A stretch of 64,000 nt of DNA from Aquariibacter albus (GCF_014145335.1 NZ_JACIVI010000001.1:992001-1056000); one strand, 5' to 3'. Positions 7,738 to 17,816 are shown, counted from the first letter of the stretch. Made by a program: numbers and translations. The notes: a model not told the origin generated them from the sequence alone.

Positions 7738-8919
7738 TCAGCAGGCGTGTAGCGACCGGCGCCGCGACATCGCCGCAAGGCCTAGGAGACCCAGGGCCAT
7801 CAGGGCGTAGGTCGAAGGCTCTGGGACAGGTGCGGACACGAAAACGGACACCGGCGTCTGCGACACCGCCACGGCCCCCGGATTGACAAAGGTCAATCCG
7901 GTGACGAAGGCAGAAGGGTCTGCGGGGTCGAGTCCAGCGGTCACCTCGATGTCGGTGACGGAGAAGGCCGTGACGCCGCCCGCGAAGTTGTAGAGCACGC
8001 CGGCATTCACCACATCGCTGAAGGAAACCCCCATGCCGTCCACACCGGAAACGGTGAAGACACCGTCCCCGACATTCGGAAGAATCAGGCTTGCGAATGA
8101 ATTGCCGGGCGTCGTCAGCGCGTAGTCGTAACCTACCGCGATGAAAGGATCGATGAAGACGGGCGTCCCGGGGGTGGCGACAAACTCGAAGATGAATTCA
8201 CCGTTGCTGCCCAGGTCACTCGGCAACAGGGGGTTTTCCTCAGACGACCCGTCACCGATCACCAGACCGTCCAGCAGCAGGCCGGAAAAAGCCATGCCAC
8301 TGTCGAAAATCGTATCGCCCCAGTTAGTCACACCAAAGACGAGCTGGTAGGTGTCGGCTTGTGTGACGGTATAGGAAGAACCGATCCAGCCCGTTTGGCC
8401 GCAACCTGCTGCATAGCAGCCGCCGCTGGAACTGCCAAGCGGTGCCCAGGTGGTCTCTCCCGGCTGGATGGGCACGGACGAGGGATTCAGCGTGGCGTTG
8501 ACGTCGGGCAGGCCGAAGCCCGGTGCAATGGTGCCTTCGGGCTGGGTTCGCGCCGTGAAAAGGTAGACGCTCGAGCTGCTTCCGCGCAGCTCGGCCCAGC
8601 CATAGTCGGCGAATCCGGCGCCGTCCGAGGTGATGTAGTTGAAATTGAACTGAACCACGGCCCCGGGCGCGGCATAGAAGGCATCGGAAATGAGTGCCGA
8701 GCCGTTCGTGCCGCCGACACCGGGAATCTGGCCGACACCGGCCTGCCCCCCCGAAGTAGAAATCCAGGTGTAGGTGCTGCCGCCGGGCGGCGCAGAGACC
8801 ACACCATCCGGGCCGCTCTGGCCGCAATTACCGATGCAGGTATCGGCGCGCGCCGCCGGCAAGGCACCGAGTGCTGCAGCGAGCACGGAAAGCTTGAACA
8901 GGGCGGAAATGTGGTTCAC
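7738..8919 (-). CDS. PEP-CTERM sorting-signal exported protein
   Basis: 393 aa. A signal peptide (SVLAAALGALPAARA, residues about 10-24) is followed by a secreted, Gly/Ser/Asn-rich, Cys-containing beta-type domain and a C-terminal PEP-CTERM signal at 364-393: VPEPSTYALMALG, a hydrophobic helix, then a basic SRRR tail. PEP-CTERM proteins are cleaved by exosortase EpsH and usually tied to exopolysaccharide or floc formation. GTG at 8919 is chosen because GAGGAGG stands four bases upstream and the signal peptide follows at once; an upstream ATG adds 20 implausible residues. Base composition is visibly less GC-rich than neighbouring genes. No exosortase is in the window. The domain between the two signals is not recognised. 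Confidence 0.88.
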   Translation of the reverse strand: MNHISALFKLSVLAAALGALPAARADTCIGNCGQSGPDGVVSAPPGGSTYTWISTSGGQAGVGQIPGVGGTNGSALISDAFYAAPGAVVQFNFNYITSDGAGFADYGWAELRGSSSSVYLFTARTQPEGTIAPGFGLPDVNATLNPSSVPIQPGETTWAPLGSSSGGCYAAGCGQTGWIGSSYTVTQADTYQLVFGVTNWGDTIFDSGMAFSGLLLDGLVIGDGSSEENPLLPSDLGSNGEFIFEFVATPGTPVFIDPFIAVGYDYALTTPGNSFASLILPNVGDGVFTVSGVDGMGVSFSDVVNAGVLYNFAGGVTAFSVTDIEVTAGLDPADPSAFVTGLTFVNPGAVAVSQTPVSVFVSAPVPEPSTYALMALGLLGLAAMSRRRSLHAC

Positions 8920-9077
8920 AGGGCCTCCTCTTGTCTCTGCCTCGGCTGGATCTGCTGCACCGCTCAAGCGGCACAGCACCGCAACAGGCTGAAAGCAGTC
9001 TGCCAGTTGCGCCGATCCGATGCCCCGCCGCTCCCCGCGGCTGAGGGGGTAACAAAGGCTTGAACCGCCCGAAGGAA

Positions 9078-9115
9078 GGAAGGAGAACCCCCAATCACCC
9101 GGTAGGAATACCCCC
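9078..9115 (-). repeat. Paired 15-bp direct repeat upstream of the PEP-CTERM gene
   Basis: GGAAGGAGAACCCCC (9078-9092) and GGTAGGAATACCCCC (9101-9115) are identical at 12 of 15 positions and are repeated with a 23-bp period, about two helical turns. They lie 159-196 nt before the GTG start in the only intergenic space of the minus-strand gene. Such spacing suits tandem binding of a regulator. Confidence 0.5.
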
Positions 9116-9159
9116 CTAAATCATTGGAAATTCGGAGCTCGGCCCGGGCAGCGTACCCC

Positions 9160-10602
9160 TTACGCAGAATCGTCCGATGCGTCGGACAGCAGCGTCGGAC
9201 TCTCGGCCGTGGGGGCAGGCACCGTGCCCGTCCACTCGAAGACCGCGATCGATTCGACATGCGCGGTGTGCGGGAACATATTGACCACGCCTGCATGCGT
9301 GCAGCGGTAGCCGGCGCGGTGCACCAGCAGGCCGGCGTCTCGGGCCAGGGTGGCGGGATTGCAGCTCACGTAGACGATGCGCTGCGGCGGCCGCCAGCCT
9401 GCTGCCTTGTCAGCCGCGGGCTGCACGCTTTCCACCAGGGCCTGCACCAGGGCCAGCGCGCCCTCGCGCGGCGGATCGACCAGCCAGCGCGCAGCCACAC
9501 CGTGGGCCTGGAGCGTGGCGGCATCGATCTCGAACAGATTGCTGGCCGCGAATTCGGTCTTGCCGTCCAGGCCGTTGTGCGCGGCGTTGCCGCGAGCGCG
9601 GGCGACGAGCTCGCGGCTGCCCTCGATGCCCAGCACCTCGCGCGCCCGGGTGGCGATCGGCAGGGTGAAGTTGCCGAGACCACAGAACCAGTCGATCACC
9701 CGCTCCTCGGGTTGGGCGTCGAGCAGGCGCAGCGCACGGCCGACCAGCACCTGGTTGATCGCCGCATTGACCTGGGTGAAATCGGTGGGCCGGAAGGGAT
9801 GCTCGATGCCGAACTCCGGCAGCGTGTAGGCCAGGGCGGGGCCGCCCTCGTCGAGCCGGTGCACGGTGTCCGGGCCCTTGGGCTGCAGCCACCACTGCAC
9901 GGCATGCTGGCGGCCGAATTCGCGCAGGCGGTCGAGGTCCGCCTCACCCAGCGGCACCAGGTGGCGCAGCACCAGCGCGGTGACCACCTCGCCGGAGGCC
10001 GGCCGGCCGACGGCCAGCTCGATCTGCGGCAGGCGGTCGCGGGCGTCCATGCCCATCACCAGCGCGCGCAGCGGCAGCAGCAGGGCGGAGACATGGGCCG
10101 GCAGCACCTCGCAGCGGCGCATGTCGGCCACGTAGCTGGACGCCCGCTCGTGGAAGCCGACCAGCACCGTGCCCTTCTTGACCACATGCCGCACCGACAG
10201 GCGGGCACGCTCGCGGTAGCCCCAGGACGGCCCCTGGATGGGCCGCAGCACCATGGCCGGCCGCACCCGGCCGAGGTGCCAGAGCTGGTCTTCGAGGACG
10301 CGCTGCTTGACGGCGATCTGCGCGGCCGGGTCGAGGTGCTGCATCTTGCAGCCGCCGCAGGCGCCGGGCTCCAGGCCGAAATGCGGGCAGGCCGGGCGCA
10401 CGCGCTGGTTGCTCTCGCGCTCGACCGCGGTCACGCGACCCTTGGCCCAGGCCGATTTGCGGCGGGTGATCATCGCCTGCACGCGCTCGCCGGGCAGACC
10501 GCCTTCGAGGAAGAGCACGCGGCCTTCGGCGTCATGCGCCACGCCCTGGGCTTCGAGATCGAGCGACTCGATCTCGAAGCGAACATCGTCTTCATGTGTC
10601 AT
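9160..10602 (-). CDS. rlmD: 23S rRNA (uracil-1939-C5)-methyltransferase RlmD
   Basis: 480 aa SAM-dependent RNA methyltransferase of the TrmA/RumA family, acting on U1939 of 23S rRNA. An N-terminal TRAM domain (to about residue 65) is followed by the iron-sulfur cysteine cluster [14 protein letters not shown], a Rossmann methyltransferase with [13 protein letters not shown] and the catalytic motif [21 protein letters not shown] near the C-terminus is also typical. A GATAAT hexamer ends seven bases before the ATG with no Shine-Dalgarno, so the mRNA may be nearly leaderless. The short tail after VAVFEWTG-like residues is unconserved. Confidence 0.95.
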   Translation of the reverse strand: MTHEDDVRFEIESLDLEAQGVAHDAEGRVLFLEGGLPGERVQAMITRRKSAWAKGRVTAVERESNQRVRPACPHFGLEPGACGGCKMQHLDPAAQIAVKQRVLEDQLWHLGRVRPAMVLRPIQGPSWGYRERARLSVRHVVKKGTVLVGFHERASSYVADMRRCEVLPAHVSALLLPLRALVMGMDARDRLPQIELAVGRPASGEVVTALVLRHLVPLGEADLDRLREFGRQHAVQWWLQPKGPDTVHRLDEGGPALAYTLPEFGIEHPFRPTDFTQVNAAINQVLVGRALRLLDAQPEERVIDWFCGLGNFTLPIATRAREVLGIEGSRELVARARGNAAHNGLDGKTEFAASNLFEIDAATLQAHGVAARWLVDPPREGALALVQALVESVQPAADKAAGWRPPQRIVYVSCNPATLARDAGLLVHRAGYRCTHAGVVNMFPHTAHVESIAVFEWTGTVPAPTAESPTLLSDASDDSA

Positions 10603-10609
10603 CCGCCGG

Positions 10610-10615
10610 ATTATC
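10610..10615 (-). promoter_or_regulatory. Candidate -10 (GATAAT) next to the rlmD start
   Basis: On the minus strand GATAAT is followed by seven bases and then the ATG at 10602. It is close to the sigma-70 consensus TATAAT, and no ribosome-binding purine run fits between. Confidence 0.45.
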
Positions 10616-10682
10616 CCGGCCCGCCCGGCCGCGCCCCGGGGCCGAGAATGCCGGCCCGACTGCCCTCACCGCCCTGCACACC

Positions 10683-11654
10683 ATGTCCTTCCAAGCCCTC
10701 GGCCACGGCATCACCGTCATTGACACCGACTTCATCCGTCCGGGCTTCGACGCCGCCTACCTGATCGTGCAGGACGGCCGAGCCGCCTTCATCGACTGCG
10801 GCGTCAACCACAGCGTGCCGCGGCTGCTGGAGGCCCTGGCCGCCCAGGGCCTGGGCCCCGAGGCCGTGGACTGGGTGATCCCCACCCATGTGCATCTCGA
10901 CCATGCCGGCGGCGCCGGCCTGCTGATGCAGCAGTGCCCCAACGCCACCCTGCTGATCCACCCGCGCGGCGCGCGCCACATGATCGACCCGACGGCCCTG
11001 GTGGCCGGCGCCACCGCCGTCTACGGCGCCGAGGAGATCGCCCGCACCTACGGGCAGATCCTGCCGGTGCCGGCCGCCCGGGTGCGCGAGGCCGGTGCGG
11101 ACGAGACCGTGCAGCTCGCCGGCCGGCCGCTGCGCATCGTCGACACCCCCGGCCATGCGCGCCACCACTTCTGCGTGTGGGACGCGGCCTCGCGCGGCTG
11201 GTTCACCGGCGACACCTTCGGCATCTCCTACCCCGAATGCACCGGCCGCGGGGGCCGCTACCTGCTGCCGACGACGACCCCGGTGCAGTTCGAGCCCGAG
11301 GCCCTGCATGCCTCGGTCGAGCGCCTGATGGCCGAAGCGCCGGTCTGGATGTACGTAACCCACTACGGCGCGCTTGGCGGCAGCGTCGAGGCGGTCCAGG
11401 CCCTGGCCGTGCAGCAGCATGCCCAGATCGACCAGATGGTTGCCGCGGCCCGCGCGGTGCAGGCGGCCCATCCGGCACCCGGCCCGGTGCGGCATCAGGC
11501 CCTGCGCGCGGCCTGTGCCGACATCTACGTCCGGGCCTGGCAGGCCCTGGGCGGACCGGCCGATCCCGCGCGGATCGCCGAGGTGCTGTTCAACGACATC
11601 GAACTGAACGCCCAGGGCCTGGGCGTCTGGCTGGACCGCGGCACGCGGGCCTGA
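10683..11654 (+). CDS. Metallo-beta-lactamase-fold hydrolase
   Basis: 323 aa. The MBL metal signature HVHLDHAGG (near residue 64), DTPGHARHH (near 155), GDTFG and THYG supply a two-metal site as in glyoxalase II-type hydrolases. No signal peptide, so cytoplasmic. The C-terminal third is helical and includes a long stretch with Gln and Ala that may be a dimer or lid region. The ATG at 10683 gives the usual short lead before the fold begins; a longer frame from 10596 overlaps rlmD. The substrate is not evident; related proteins act on thioesters or phosphodiesters. Confidence 0.85.
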   Translation: MSFQALGHGITVIDTDFIRPGFDAAYLIVQDGRAAFIDCGVNHSVPRLLEALAAQGLGPEAVDWVIPTHVHLDHAGGAGLLMQQCPNATLLIHPRGARHMIDPTALVAGATAVYGAEEIARTYGQILPVPAARVREAGADETVQLAGRPLRIVDTPGHARHHFCVWDAASRGWFTGDTFGISYPECTGRGGRYLLPTTTPVQFEPEALHASVERLMAEAPVWMYVTHYGALGGSVEAVQALAVQQHAQIDQMVAAARAVQAAHPAPGPVRHQALRAACADIYVRAWQALGGPADPARIAEVLFNDIELNAQGLGVWLDRGTRA

Positions 11655-11891
11655 GGCCGCGCACGGACGGGAGCCGGCCCTGCCGGCCGGAGGCCTCTGC
11701 GGGCGGGCTGGACGGGATGTCCGGCCGCCCGGGACCGACTTGTTCAGGACAGAAGGGGACGCGGGAGCGAACTGCCGGGAGGAGTCCGGCCTTTTCCCTC
11801 CTTCGGGTGAGGTGATCCCCCCTAGTCTCCCGGCATGCCCAGGCGGCCGGCGACAGGCCTCCGCCTCTTGTCCCACCGACCCGGCCCGTCC

Positions 11892-13544
11892 ATGCGCACC
11901 AACCTGCCCGTCACGACCCGCGAGTACCCCTTCCCCGCCGGCGAGACCCTGGTCTCGACGACCGACTTGAAGGGCCGCATCGTCTACTGCAATCCGGCCT
12001 TCATCGAGGTCAGCGGCTACGCCAGGGACGAGCTGCTTGGCCAGCCGCACAACCTGATCCGCCATCCCGACATGCCGGAAGAGGCCTTCCGCGACATGTG
12101 GGACACGATCGCCGCCGGCCTGCCCTGGTCGGCGCTGGTCAAGAACCGGCGCAAGAACGGCGACTACTACTGGGTGCAGGCGAACGTCACGCCGCTGATG
12201 GAGGGCGACCGGCCGGTGGGCTACATGTCCGTCCGCACCCAGCCCAGCCGCCAGCAGGTGCAGGGCGCCGACGCGCTCTACGCCACGATGCGGGCCGAGA
12301 AGCAGGCGGGCCATCTCGTCCACCGCCTGCAGCAGGGCCAGCTGCTGCGCGCGACGCCGCTGGGCCGCCTGACCGCGGCGCTGCGGCCGGGCCTGGCCGG
12401 CAAGATGGGCCTGGTCGCGCTCGGCCTGAGCGGCAGCGGCTTCCTGGCCGCCGTGCTGGCCGGCGCCGCGCCGAGCGGACCGGGCCTGCTGGCCGCCGCC
12501 CTGGGGCTGGGCCTGCTGAGCCTGGGCGGGGCCTGGCTGCTGCAGGGCCTGACGGTGGCGCCGCTGGGGCGGCTGATCCGCTTCACCAACCGCATGGCCG
12601 CGGGTGACCTGACGCAGACCCTGAGCGTCGACCGGCACGACGCCATCGGCGCCCTGGGCCGCGGCCTGAACCAGCTGAACGTGAACCTGATGTCCATCGT
12701 CCGCGACGCGCGCAGCGAAGTGGCCAATATGCGCAACGCGACCCGCGAGATCGCTGCCGGCAACCACGACCTGTCGGCCCGCACCGAATCGCAGGCCTCC
12801 TCGCTGGAGGAAACCGCCGCCTCGATGGAACAGATCACCGGCACCGTGCGGCAGAGCGCCGACTCGGCCCGCGAGGCCGAGCAGCTCGCCGGACAGACCA
12901 CCGCCATCACCCAGCGCAGCAGCGCCGCGGTCGACCGGGTGACGACGACGATGCGCGAGATCAGCAGTTCCTCCCACCGCATCACCGAGATCATCGGCGT
13001 GATCGACGGCATCGCCTTCCAGACCAACATCCTCGCGCTCAATGCCGCGGTGGAAGCGGCCCGGGCCGGCGAGCAGGGCCGCGGCTTCGCCGTGGTGGCC
13101 TCCGAGGTGCGGGCCCTTGCGCAGCGCAGCTCGAATGCGGCGCGCGAGATCAAGCAGCTGATCGAGGACTCGACCCAGAAGGTCGACGAAGGCTCGCGCC
13201 TGTCCGACGAGGCCCGCTCGACGATGAACGAGGCCCTGGGCGCGGTGCAGCGCGTCGGCACCCTGATCCAGGAAATCAGCCACGGCGCCCGCGAGCAGCT
13301 CAGCGGCATCTCGCAGGTCAACGAGGCGGTCGCGCAGATGGACACCATCACCCAGCAGAACGCGGCCCTCGTCGAGGAACTGGCGGCCTCGGCCAGCTCG
13401 CTGGAGCAGCAGGCCGAGACGGTGCAATCCACCGTGGCGATCTTCCGCATCGACGGCCATGCCCCCCAAGCCCTGCCCGACGCCGTCGAGCTGCGCCGCG
13501 AGGCCAAGGCCGCCGGCGGCACGGCCAGCCTGCAGCCGGCCTGA
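11892..13544 (+). CDS. Aer-like methyl-accepting chemotaxis protein with PAS domain
   Basis: 550 aa. The N-terminus [14 protein letters not shown] and the following PAS domain (about 10-115; [21 protein letters not shown]) match Aer-type energy/redox receptors. Two adjacent hydrophobic segments near 165-225 form the membrane anchor with no large periplasmic loop. A HAMP-like segment follows, and the signalling tip near 385-420 contains [29 protein letters not shown] chose 11892 because the Aer consensus starts there; an in-frame ATG at 11835 would add 19 residues. No flagellar or che genes are visible, so it signals to a remote chemotaxis system. Confidence 0.92.
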   Translation: MRTNLPVTTREYPFPAGETLVSTTDLKGRIVYCNPAFIEVSGYARDELLGQPHNLIRHPDMPEEAFRDMWDTIAAGLPWSALVKNRRKNGDYYWVQANVTPLMEGDRPVGYMSVRTQPSRQQVQGADALYATMRAEKQAGHLVHRLQQGQLLRATPLGRLTAALRPGLAGKMGLVALGLSGSGFLAAVLAGAAPSGPGLLAAALGLGLLSLGGAWLLQGLTVAPLGRLIRFTNRMAAGDLTQTLSVDRHDAIGALGRGLNQLNVNLMSIVRDARSEVANMRNATREIAAGNHDLSARTESQASSLEETAASMEQITGTVRQSADSAREAEQLAGQTTAITQRSSAAVDRVTTTMREISSSSHRITEIIGVIDGIAFQTNILALNAAVEAARAGEQGRGFAVVASEVRALAQRSSNAAREIKQLIEDSTQKVDEGSRLSDEARSTMNEALGAVQRVGTLIQEISHGAREQLSGISQVNEAVAQMDTITQQNAALVEELAASASSLEQQAETVQSTVAIFRIDGHAPQALPDAVELRREAKAAGGTASLQPA

Positions 13545-13594
13545 GGCCCCACGACCCGCGGGTTCTCCCGGAGGGGGCTCTAAACTGCCACGCC

Positions 13595-13620
13595 GCGCCC
13601 GGGCCCTCCCGGGCGCTTCT
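13595..13620 (+). terminator. Hairpin after the chemoreceptor gene
   Basis: GCGCCCGGG (13595-13603) pairs perfectly with CCCGGGCGC (13608-13616) across a CCCT loop, followed by TTCT. It lies 50 nt past the stop, between two same-strand genes. Confidence 0.55.
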
Positions 13621-13651
13621 GCTTGGACGCCCCGCCCCCCACGGACACCGC

Positions 13652-14227
13652 ATGTCGATCGATGCCCTGCTCGTCTCCACCGGCGTTGTCGCCGTCAGCG
13701 AGATCGGCGACAAGACCCAGTTGCTGGCCCTGCTGCTGGCCGCCCGATTCCACCGTGCGATGCCCATCATCGCGGGCATCTTCGTGGCCACCCTGGCCAA
13801 CCATGCCGCGGCCGGCGCCCTGGGCGCCTGGATCCAGAGCCTGCTGCCGGGCGACTGGCTGCGCTGGCTGCTGGCGGCCAGCTTCTTCGCGGTGGCGGCC
13901 TGGACGCTGAAGCCCGACACCCTGGACGAGGACGAGGGAACGCCCCGGACCAGCGCACTCGGCGTCTTCGGCATCACCGTGGTGGCCTTCTTCCTCGCCG
14001 AGATGGGCGACAAGACGCAGATCGCCACCGTGATGCTGGCCGCCAGGTACGACAGCCTGCTGGCCGTGACGATGGGCACCACCCTGGGCATGATGCTGGC
14101 CAATGTGCCGGCCGTGCTGCTCGGCGACCGAGCGGTGCACTTCGTGCCGCTGGTCTGGGTGCGGCGCGTGGCCGCGCTGATCTTTGCCCTGCTCGGCCTG
14201 GCGGTGCTGCTCGGCGTCGGCGGCTGA
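13652..14227 (+). CDS. TMEM165/GDT1 (UPF0016) family cation transporter
   Basis: 191 aa integral membrane protein with six predicted helices arranged as two related halves. Each half carries the family signature: [12 protein letters not shown] near residue 15 and [12 protein letters not shown] near 116. Bacterial members (MneA) export manganese; eukaryotic ones move Mn and Ca. The acidic residues of both motifs are intact. Length is normal. The 107-nt leader holds a terminator hairpin for the preceding gene and no recognisable yybP-ykoY Mn riboswitch, which often precedes such genes in other bacteria. Confidence 0.9.
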   Translation: MSIDALLVSTGVVAVSEIGDKTQLLALLLAARFHRAMPIIAGIFVATLANHAAAGALGAWIQSLLPGDWLRWLLAASFFAVAAWTLKPDTLDEDEGTPRTSALGVFGITVVAFFLAEMGDKTQIATVMLAARYDSLLAVTMGTTLGMMLANVPAVLLGDRAVHFVPLVWVRRVAALIFALLGLAVLLGVGG

Positions 14228-14252
14228 GCCCACTTTCCGGAAAGCGAACCCC

Positions 14253-14636
14253 ATGCGTCTGCTGCACACCATGCTGCGCGTCGGCGATCTGCCGCGCGCG
14301 ATCGACTTCTACACCCGCATCCTCGGCATGCGCCTGCTGCGCACCACCGAGCGTCCGGAACAGGGCTACAGCCTGGCCTTCGTCGGCTACGGCAACAACC
14401 CCGAGCATGCCGAGATCGAGCTGACCTACAACCACGGCGTCAGCAGCTACGAGATCGGCACCGCCTACGGTCACATCGCCCTGGGCGTGCCGGATGTGGC
14501 GGCCACCTGCGAGCGCATCCGCGCCGCCGGCGGCACCATCACCCGCGAGGCCGGCCCGGTCAAGGGCGGCAGCACGGTGATCGCCTTCGTGCAGGACCCG
14601 GACGGCTACAAGATCGAGCTGATCGAGCGGGCCTGA
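14253..14636 (+). CDS. gloA: Lactoylglutathione lyase (glyoxalase I)
   Basis: 127 aa glyoxalase I, converting the methylglyoxal-glutathione hemithioacetal to S-lactoylglutathione. The four metal ligands of the E. coli enzyme have counterparts: His5 (MRLLH), Glu in AEIELTYN, His in YGHIALGV and Glu in the C-terminal [18 protein letters not shown] is the family signature. Length is typical of the Ni-type bacterial enzyme. It starts 25 nt after the transporter gene on the same strand, with a GGAAAGCGAA ribosome site, so the two are probably co-transcribed. Confidence 0.96.
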   Translation: MRLLHTMLRVGDLPRAIDFYTRILGMRLLRTTERPEQGYSLAFVGYGNNPEHAEIELTYNHGVSSYEIGTAYGHIALGVPDVAATCERIRAAGGTITREAGPVKGGSTVIAFVQDPDGYKIELIERA

Positions 14637-14673
14637 GCGGGCCCCGTGCGAGGCGCCGCCGCCACGGCCTGGC

Positions 14674-15348
14674 TCAGGCCTGGCGGCGCGTGCCCTCGGT
14701 GAGCAGCCGGCTGCGCACCTCGCGCAGATCGTCCTCGGTGTCGAGGTCGATCAGCACCCCGGGATCGTCCACTTCCACGGCCTGGGCCGGGTAGCGGGCG
14801 ATCAGGCGCCGCGCGCCGGTGTCCCCGCGCAGGCGGCTCAGCTCGGAGTACAGCTCCGCGCCGAAGGCCACCGGGTGGCCGCGGCGGCCGGCATGCTGGG
14901 CGTAGGCGATCGGCAGCTGCTCCAGCCCGGCGGCCACCGCCGCCAGGGTGTCAGGCCGCACCAGCGGCATGTCGCCGGGCAGCACCAGCCAGCCCCGCGC
15001 ATGCGGGCGCGCCATCACGCCGGCGGCGATGGAATCGCCCATGCCCGGCAGGGGCTCGCCCTCGGCCGGTGGATCCTGCGCCGTGGCGGCCTGGGCCGGC
15101 AGGCTGAGCAGGGCCTCGGCGGCGATGCGGCCGGCCAGCAGCGGTCGCAGATCCGGCCGCAGCACGACCAGCACCTCCAGCCCGCTGGCTTGCGCGGCCT
15201 GCACGGTGGCCTGCAGCACGCTGCCGACCTCGCCCAGCGGCTGGGCCAGCTTGTGGCCCAGGCCCTGGAAACGGCTGCCCTGGCCGGCGGCCAGCACCAC
15301 CACCACCGGGCGCCGCGGCGCCCCCAGGCCGGCTGGGTGCGCGCTCAT
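14674..15348 (-). CDS. mocA: MocA-type molybdenum cofactor cytidylyltransferase
   Basis: 224 aa nucleotidyltransferase. The N-terminal signature VVVLAAGQGSRFQG and a Lys in GHKLAQPL bind the nucleotide; GWLVLPGDMPLV is the metal-binding Asp motif; RGHPVAFG matches MocA/MobA. Such enzymes add CMP (MocA) or GMP (MobA) to molybdopterin. Its place downstream of a molybdenum hydroxylase, whose family uses the cytosine-dinucleotide cofactor, favours MocA. That substrate choice is inference from context. It lies about 200 nt beyond the large-subunit stop on the same strand, past a hairpin, so it may be less expressed than the structural genes. Confidence 0.8.
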   Translation of the reverse strand: MSAHPAGLGAPRRPVVVVLAAGQGSRFQGLGHKLAQPLGEVGSVLQATVQAAQASGLEVLVVLRPDLRPLLAGRIAAEALLSLPAQAATAQDPPAEGEPLPGMGDSIAAGVMARPHARGWLVLPGDMPLVRPDTLAAVAAGLEQLPIAYAQHAGRRGHPVAFGAELYSELSRLRGDTGARRLIARYPAQAVEVDDPGVLIDLDTEDDLREVRSRLLTEGTRRQA

Positions 15349-15508
15349 GCGGGGCCCTTCCCTGCGCCGCGCAGCAGGCGCTGCGGCGGCGTCCCGGGCC
15401 GTGGAAGACGAGGTGTTGGCGACATGTCAGCATCAGACCGAAAAGCCGCCGGACGCGCATCGGGGCCGGTCCTGTGCAGGCTTTCCCTCGGCCGCGCGAG
15501 CCCCCGGG

Positions 15509-15539
15509 CCGACCCTGTACCAGGTCGGCACAGGGTCGG
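15509..15539 (-). terminator. Hairpin between molybdoenzyme large subunit and mocA
   Basis: CCGACCCTGT (15509-15518) pairs perfectly over 10 bp with ACAGGGTCGG (15530-15539), loop of 11. It begins 12 nt after the large-subunit stop. No T-run: it may attenuate rather than end transcription, or protect the mRNA 3' end. Confidence 0.45.
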
Positions 15540-15550
15540 TGGCAGGCCGC

Positions 15551-17815
15551 TCAAGCCAGGCGGGCGAAGGGCAGCTCGCGCAGGCGCTTGCCGCTGAGCG
15601 CGGCCACGGCATTGGCCACGGCCGGCGCGATCGGCGGCGTGCCGGGCTCGCCCAGCCCGGTGGGCGGCGCGTCGCTGGGCACGAAGTGCACGTCGATGGG
15701 CGGCACATCGCTCAGGCGCGGCGGCGGGTAGTCGCTGAACTGGCTCTGCTCGACCCGGCCATCCTTCAGCGTGATCGCCACGCCCGGCTGGATCATGGCC
15801 AGGCCGTAGACCAGGCCGCCCTCGATCTGCGCCCGCGCCGCCAGGGGATTGACCACGGTGTTGGCATGCACGCCCGCGGTGACGCGGTGGAGCCTGGGCC
15901 GCCCCTCGACCAGCGAGACCTCGACCACATAGGCCACGACCGAGCCGAAGCTCTCGTGCACCGCCACGCCCCAGGCCTGGCCGGCGGGCAGCTTGCGCTG
16001 GCCGTAGCCGCTCTGCTTGACGGCCAGTTGCAGGGCCTCGACATGGCGGGCCAGGCGCGCCGGCTCGGGCGCGGCCTTCCAGCGCGCCAGGCGCCAGGCC
16101 ACCGGATCCTGGCCGGCGGCCTGGGCCAGTTCGTCGGCCAGGGTCTCCATCACATAGGCGGTGTGGGTGTGGCCGACCGAACGCCACCACAGCACCGGGA
16201 TGGGCAGCTCGGGGTGGCTCACCCGCAGCCGCATCGGCAGGCCGTAGAGGTTCTCGACGACGCCCTCGGTCATGGTGTGGTCGATGCCATCCTTGACCAG
16301 CACCGGCTCGAAAGGCGTGCCCTTGACCAGGGACTGGCCGACGATGACATGGTCCCAGGCCAGCGGACGGCCCTGGGCGTCGAGCGCGATGTCCACCCGG
16401 TGCAGATGCATCGGTCGGTAGTAGCCGCCCTGCACATCGTCCTCGCGACTCCACATCACCTTGACCGGGCCGGGCTTTGCGCCCGGCTGGGCCAGCCAGG
16501 CCTTGGCCAGGGCCGCGGCCTCGCGCAGGTAATCGGAGCTTGGCACCGCGCGGCGGCCGAAGCCGCCGCCCGCGGGCATGGTGTTGAGCGTCACGTTCTC
16601 GGGCTTGAGGCCCAGGGTCTGGGCGATGGCGCCCTGGTCGACGGTCTGGAACTGGCTTCCGGCCCAGACCGTGGCCTTGCCCCGGGCCAGCTCGCTCAGG
16701 TCGAAGGTCGCGTTCAGCGGCTCCATCGGCGTGTGGGCCAGGTAGGGGAAGCGGAAGCTGGCCTGGATCGTCCGGGCGGCGCCGCGGGCGGCGGACACGT
16801 CGTGCGCCCGGGCGGTCAGCTTGGGCGCACGGGCTTCCTCCTCGAAGCGGGCGAAGAGGCCGGCGGTGGACAGGCCGGCCGCCGGGCCGTCCTTCCAGCT
16901 CACCTTCAGCGCATCGCGGGCCTGCTTGGCCGCCCAGTAGCCGGTGGCGACGATGGCCACGCCGCTGCCACCGCGGTCGGTCGGCGTCTCGAAGACAGCC
17001 AGCACGCCGGGGATGGCAAGGGCCGCCGTCGCATCCAGGCTGGCGACCTGGCCGCCGAAGCTCGGCGCGCGCTGCAGCAGCGCGGTCTTCTGCTCGGGCA
17101 GGCGCAGGTCCATGCCGTAGACCTTCTCGCCGCGGGTCGTCAGCGCCGCATCCAGGCGGCCCTTGGGCCGGCCGATGAGGCGGAAGTCGGCCGCCTTCTT
17201 CAGCGTCACCTCGGCCGGCAAGGGCTGCCTGGCGGCCGCCTCGGCCAGGCTGGCGTAGCTGGCGCGGCGCGCGCCGGCGATCACCTGGCCGGCCTCGGTG
17301 CGGCAGGCCGACACGGGCACGCCCCACTGCGCGGCCGCGGCCTGCACCAGCACGGCCCGCGCGGTGGCGCCGATCTGGCGGTAATGCGGCCAGCTGTGGG
17401 CGATGGCGGTCGAGCCGCCGGTCATCTGGATGCCGAAATTGGGATCCTTGTAGGCCTCGCCCGCCGGCGCCAGGCTGGCGCGGACCTGCGACCAGTTCAG
17501 ATCCATCTCCTCGGCCAGCAGCATGGGCAGCGCGGTCAGCGCGCCCTGGCCGAAATCCAGCCGGTTCACGCGGATCTCCACCGTGTTGTCAGGCCGGATC
17601 TGCACGAAGGCCCCGGGCTGGGGCAGCGGCTTGGGCGCTGCGGCGGCAGGCTCGGCGGCCTCGGCCTGCGGCGGCGCGCCAAAGCCGATCAGCAGGCCGC
17701 CGCCGGCAGCCACCGAGAGTTGCAGCCAGGCGCGGCGGCTCAGGCCGGATTCGGACGGCGCGGCGGATGCGGCCGGCGCAGCCGATGTGGCGCCCAGGCG
17801 ATCGAAAGCAGCCAT
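15551..17815 (-). CDS. Molybdenum hydroxylase large subunit (IorB / aldehyde oxidoreductase type)
   Basis: 754 aa molybdopterin-binding subunit of the xanthine oxidase family, close in form to isoquinoline 1-oxidoreductase beta chain. A Tat-like leader SRRAWLQLS with a hydrophobic core (about residues 27-50) predicts export with bound cofactor. MPAGGGFGRRAVPS and the C-terminal catalytic-Glu motif GLGEPGTPPI are visible. It follows the small subunit by a single base (TGA-G-ATG). There is no FAD subunit, as expected for enzymes that pass electrons to a periplasmic cytochrome c; none is encoded adjacently. Substrate unknown, probably an aldehyde or N-heterocycle. Confidence 0.88.
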   Translation of the reverse strand: MAAFDRLGATSAAPAASAAPSESGLSRRAWLQLSVAAGGGLLIGFGAPPQAEAAEPAAAAPKPLPQPGAFVQIRPDNTVEIRVNRLDFGQGALTALPMLLAEEMDLNWSQVRASLAPAGEAYKDPNFGIQMTGGSTAIAHSWPHYRQIGATARAVLVQAAAAQWGVPVSACRTEAGQVIAGARRASYASLAEAAARQPLPAEVTLKKAADFRLIGRPKGRLDAALTTRGEKVYGMDLRLPEQKTALLQRAPSFGGQVASLDATAALAIPGVLAVFETPTDRGGSGVAIVATGYWAAKQARDALKVSWKDGPAAGLSTAGLFARFEEEARAPKLTARAHDVSAARGAARTIQASFRFPYLAHTPMEPLNATFDLSELARGKATVWAGSQFQTVDQGAIAQTLGLKPENVTLNTMPAGGGFGRRAVPSSDYLREAAALAKAWLAQPGAKPGPVKVMWSREDDVQGGYYRPMHLHRVDIALDAQGRPLAWDHVIVGQSLVKGTPFEPVLVKDGIDHTMTEGVVENLYGLPMRLRVSHPELPIPVLWWRSVGHTHTAYVMETLADELAQAAGQDPVAWRLARWKAAPEPARLARHVEALQLAVKQSGYGQRKLPAGQAWGVAVHESFGSVVAYVVEVSLVEGRPRLHRVTAGVHANTVVNPLAARAQIEGGLVYGLAMIQPGVAITLKDGRVEQSQFSDYPPPRLSDVPPIDVHFVPSDAPPTGLGEPGTPPIAPAVANAVAALSGKRLRELPFARLA

Positions 17816-17816
17816 C

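Noticed and set aside
11835..11891. Longer chemoreceptor starting at 11835
   Set aside because: Aer-type proteins start at MRTNLPVT; the extra 19 residues are Arg/Pro-rich and not like the family.
13545..13651. yybP-ykoY manganese riboswitch before the GDT1-type gene
   Set aside because: The 107-nt gap is mostly the receptor terminator hairpin and lacks the conserved riboswitch core.
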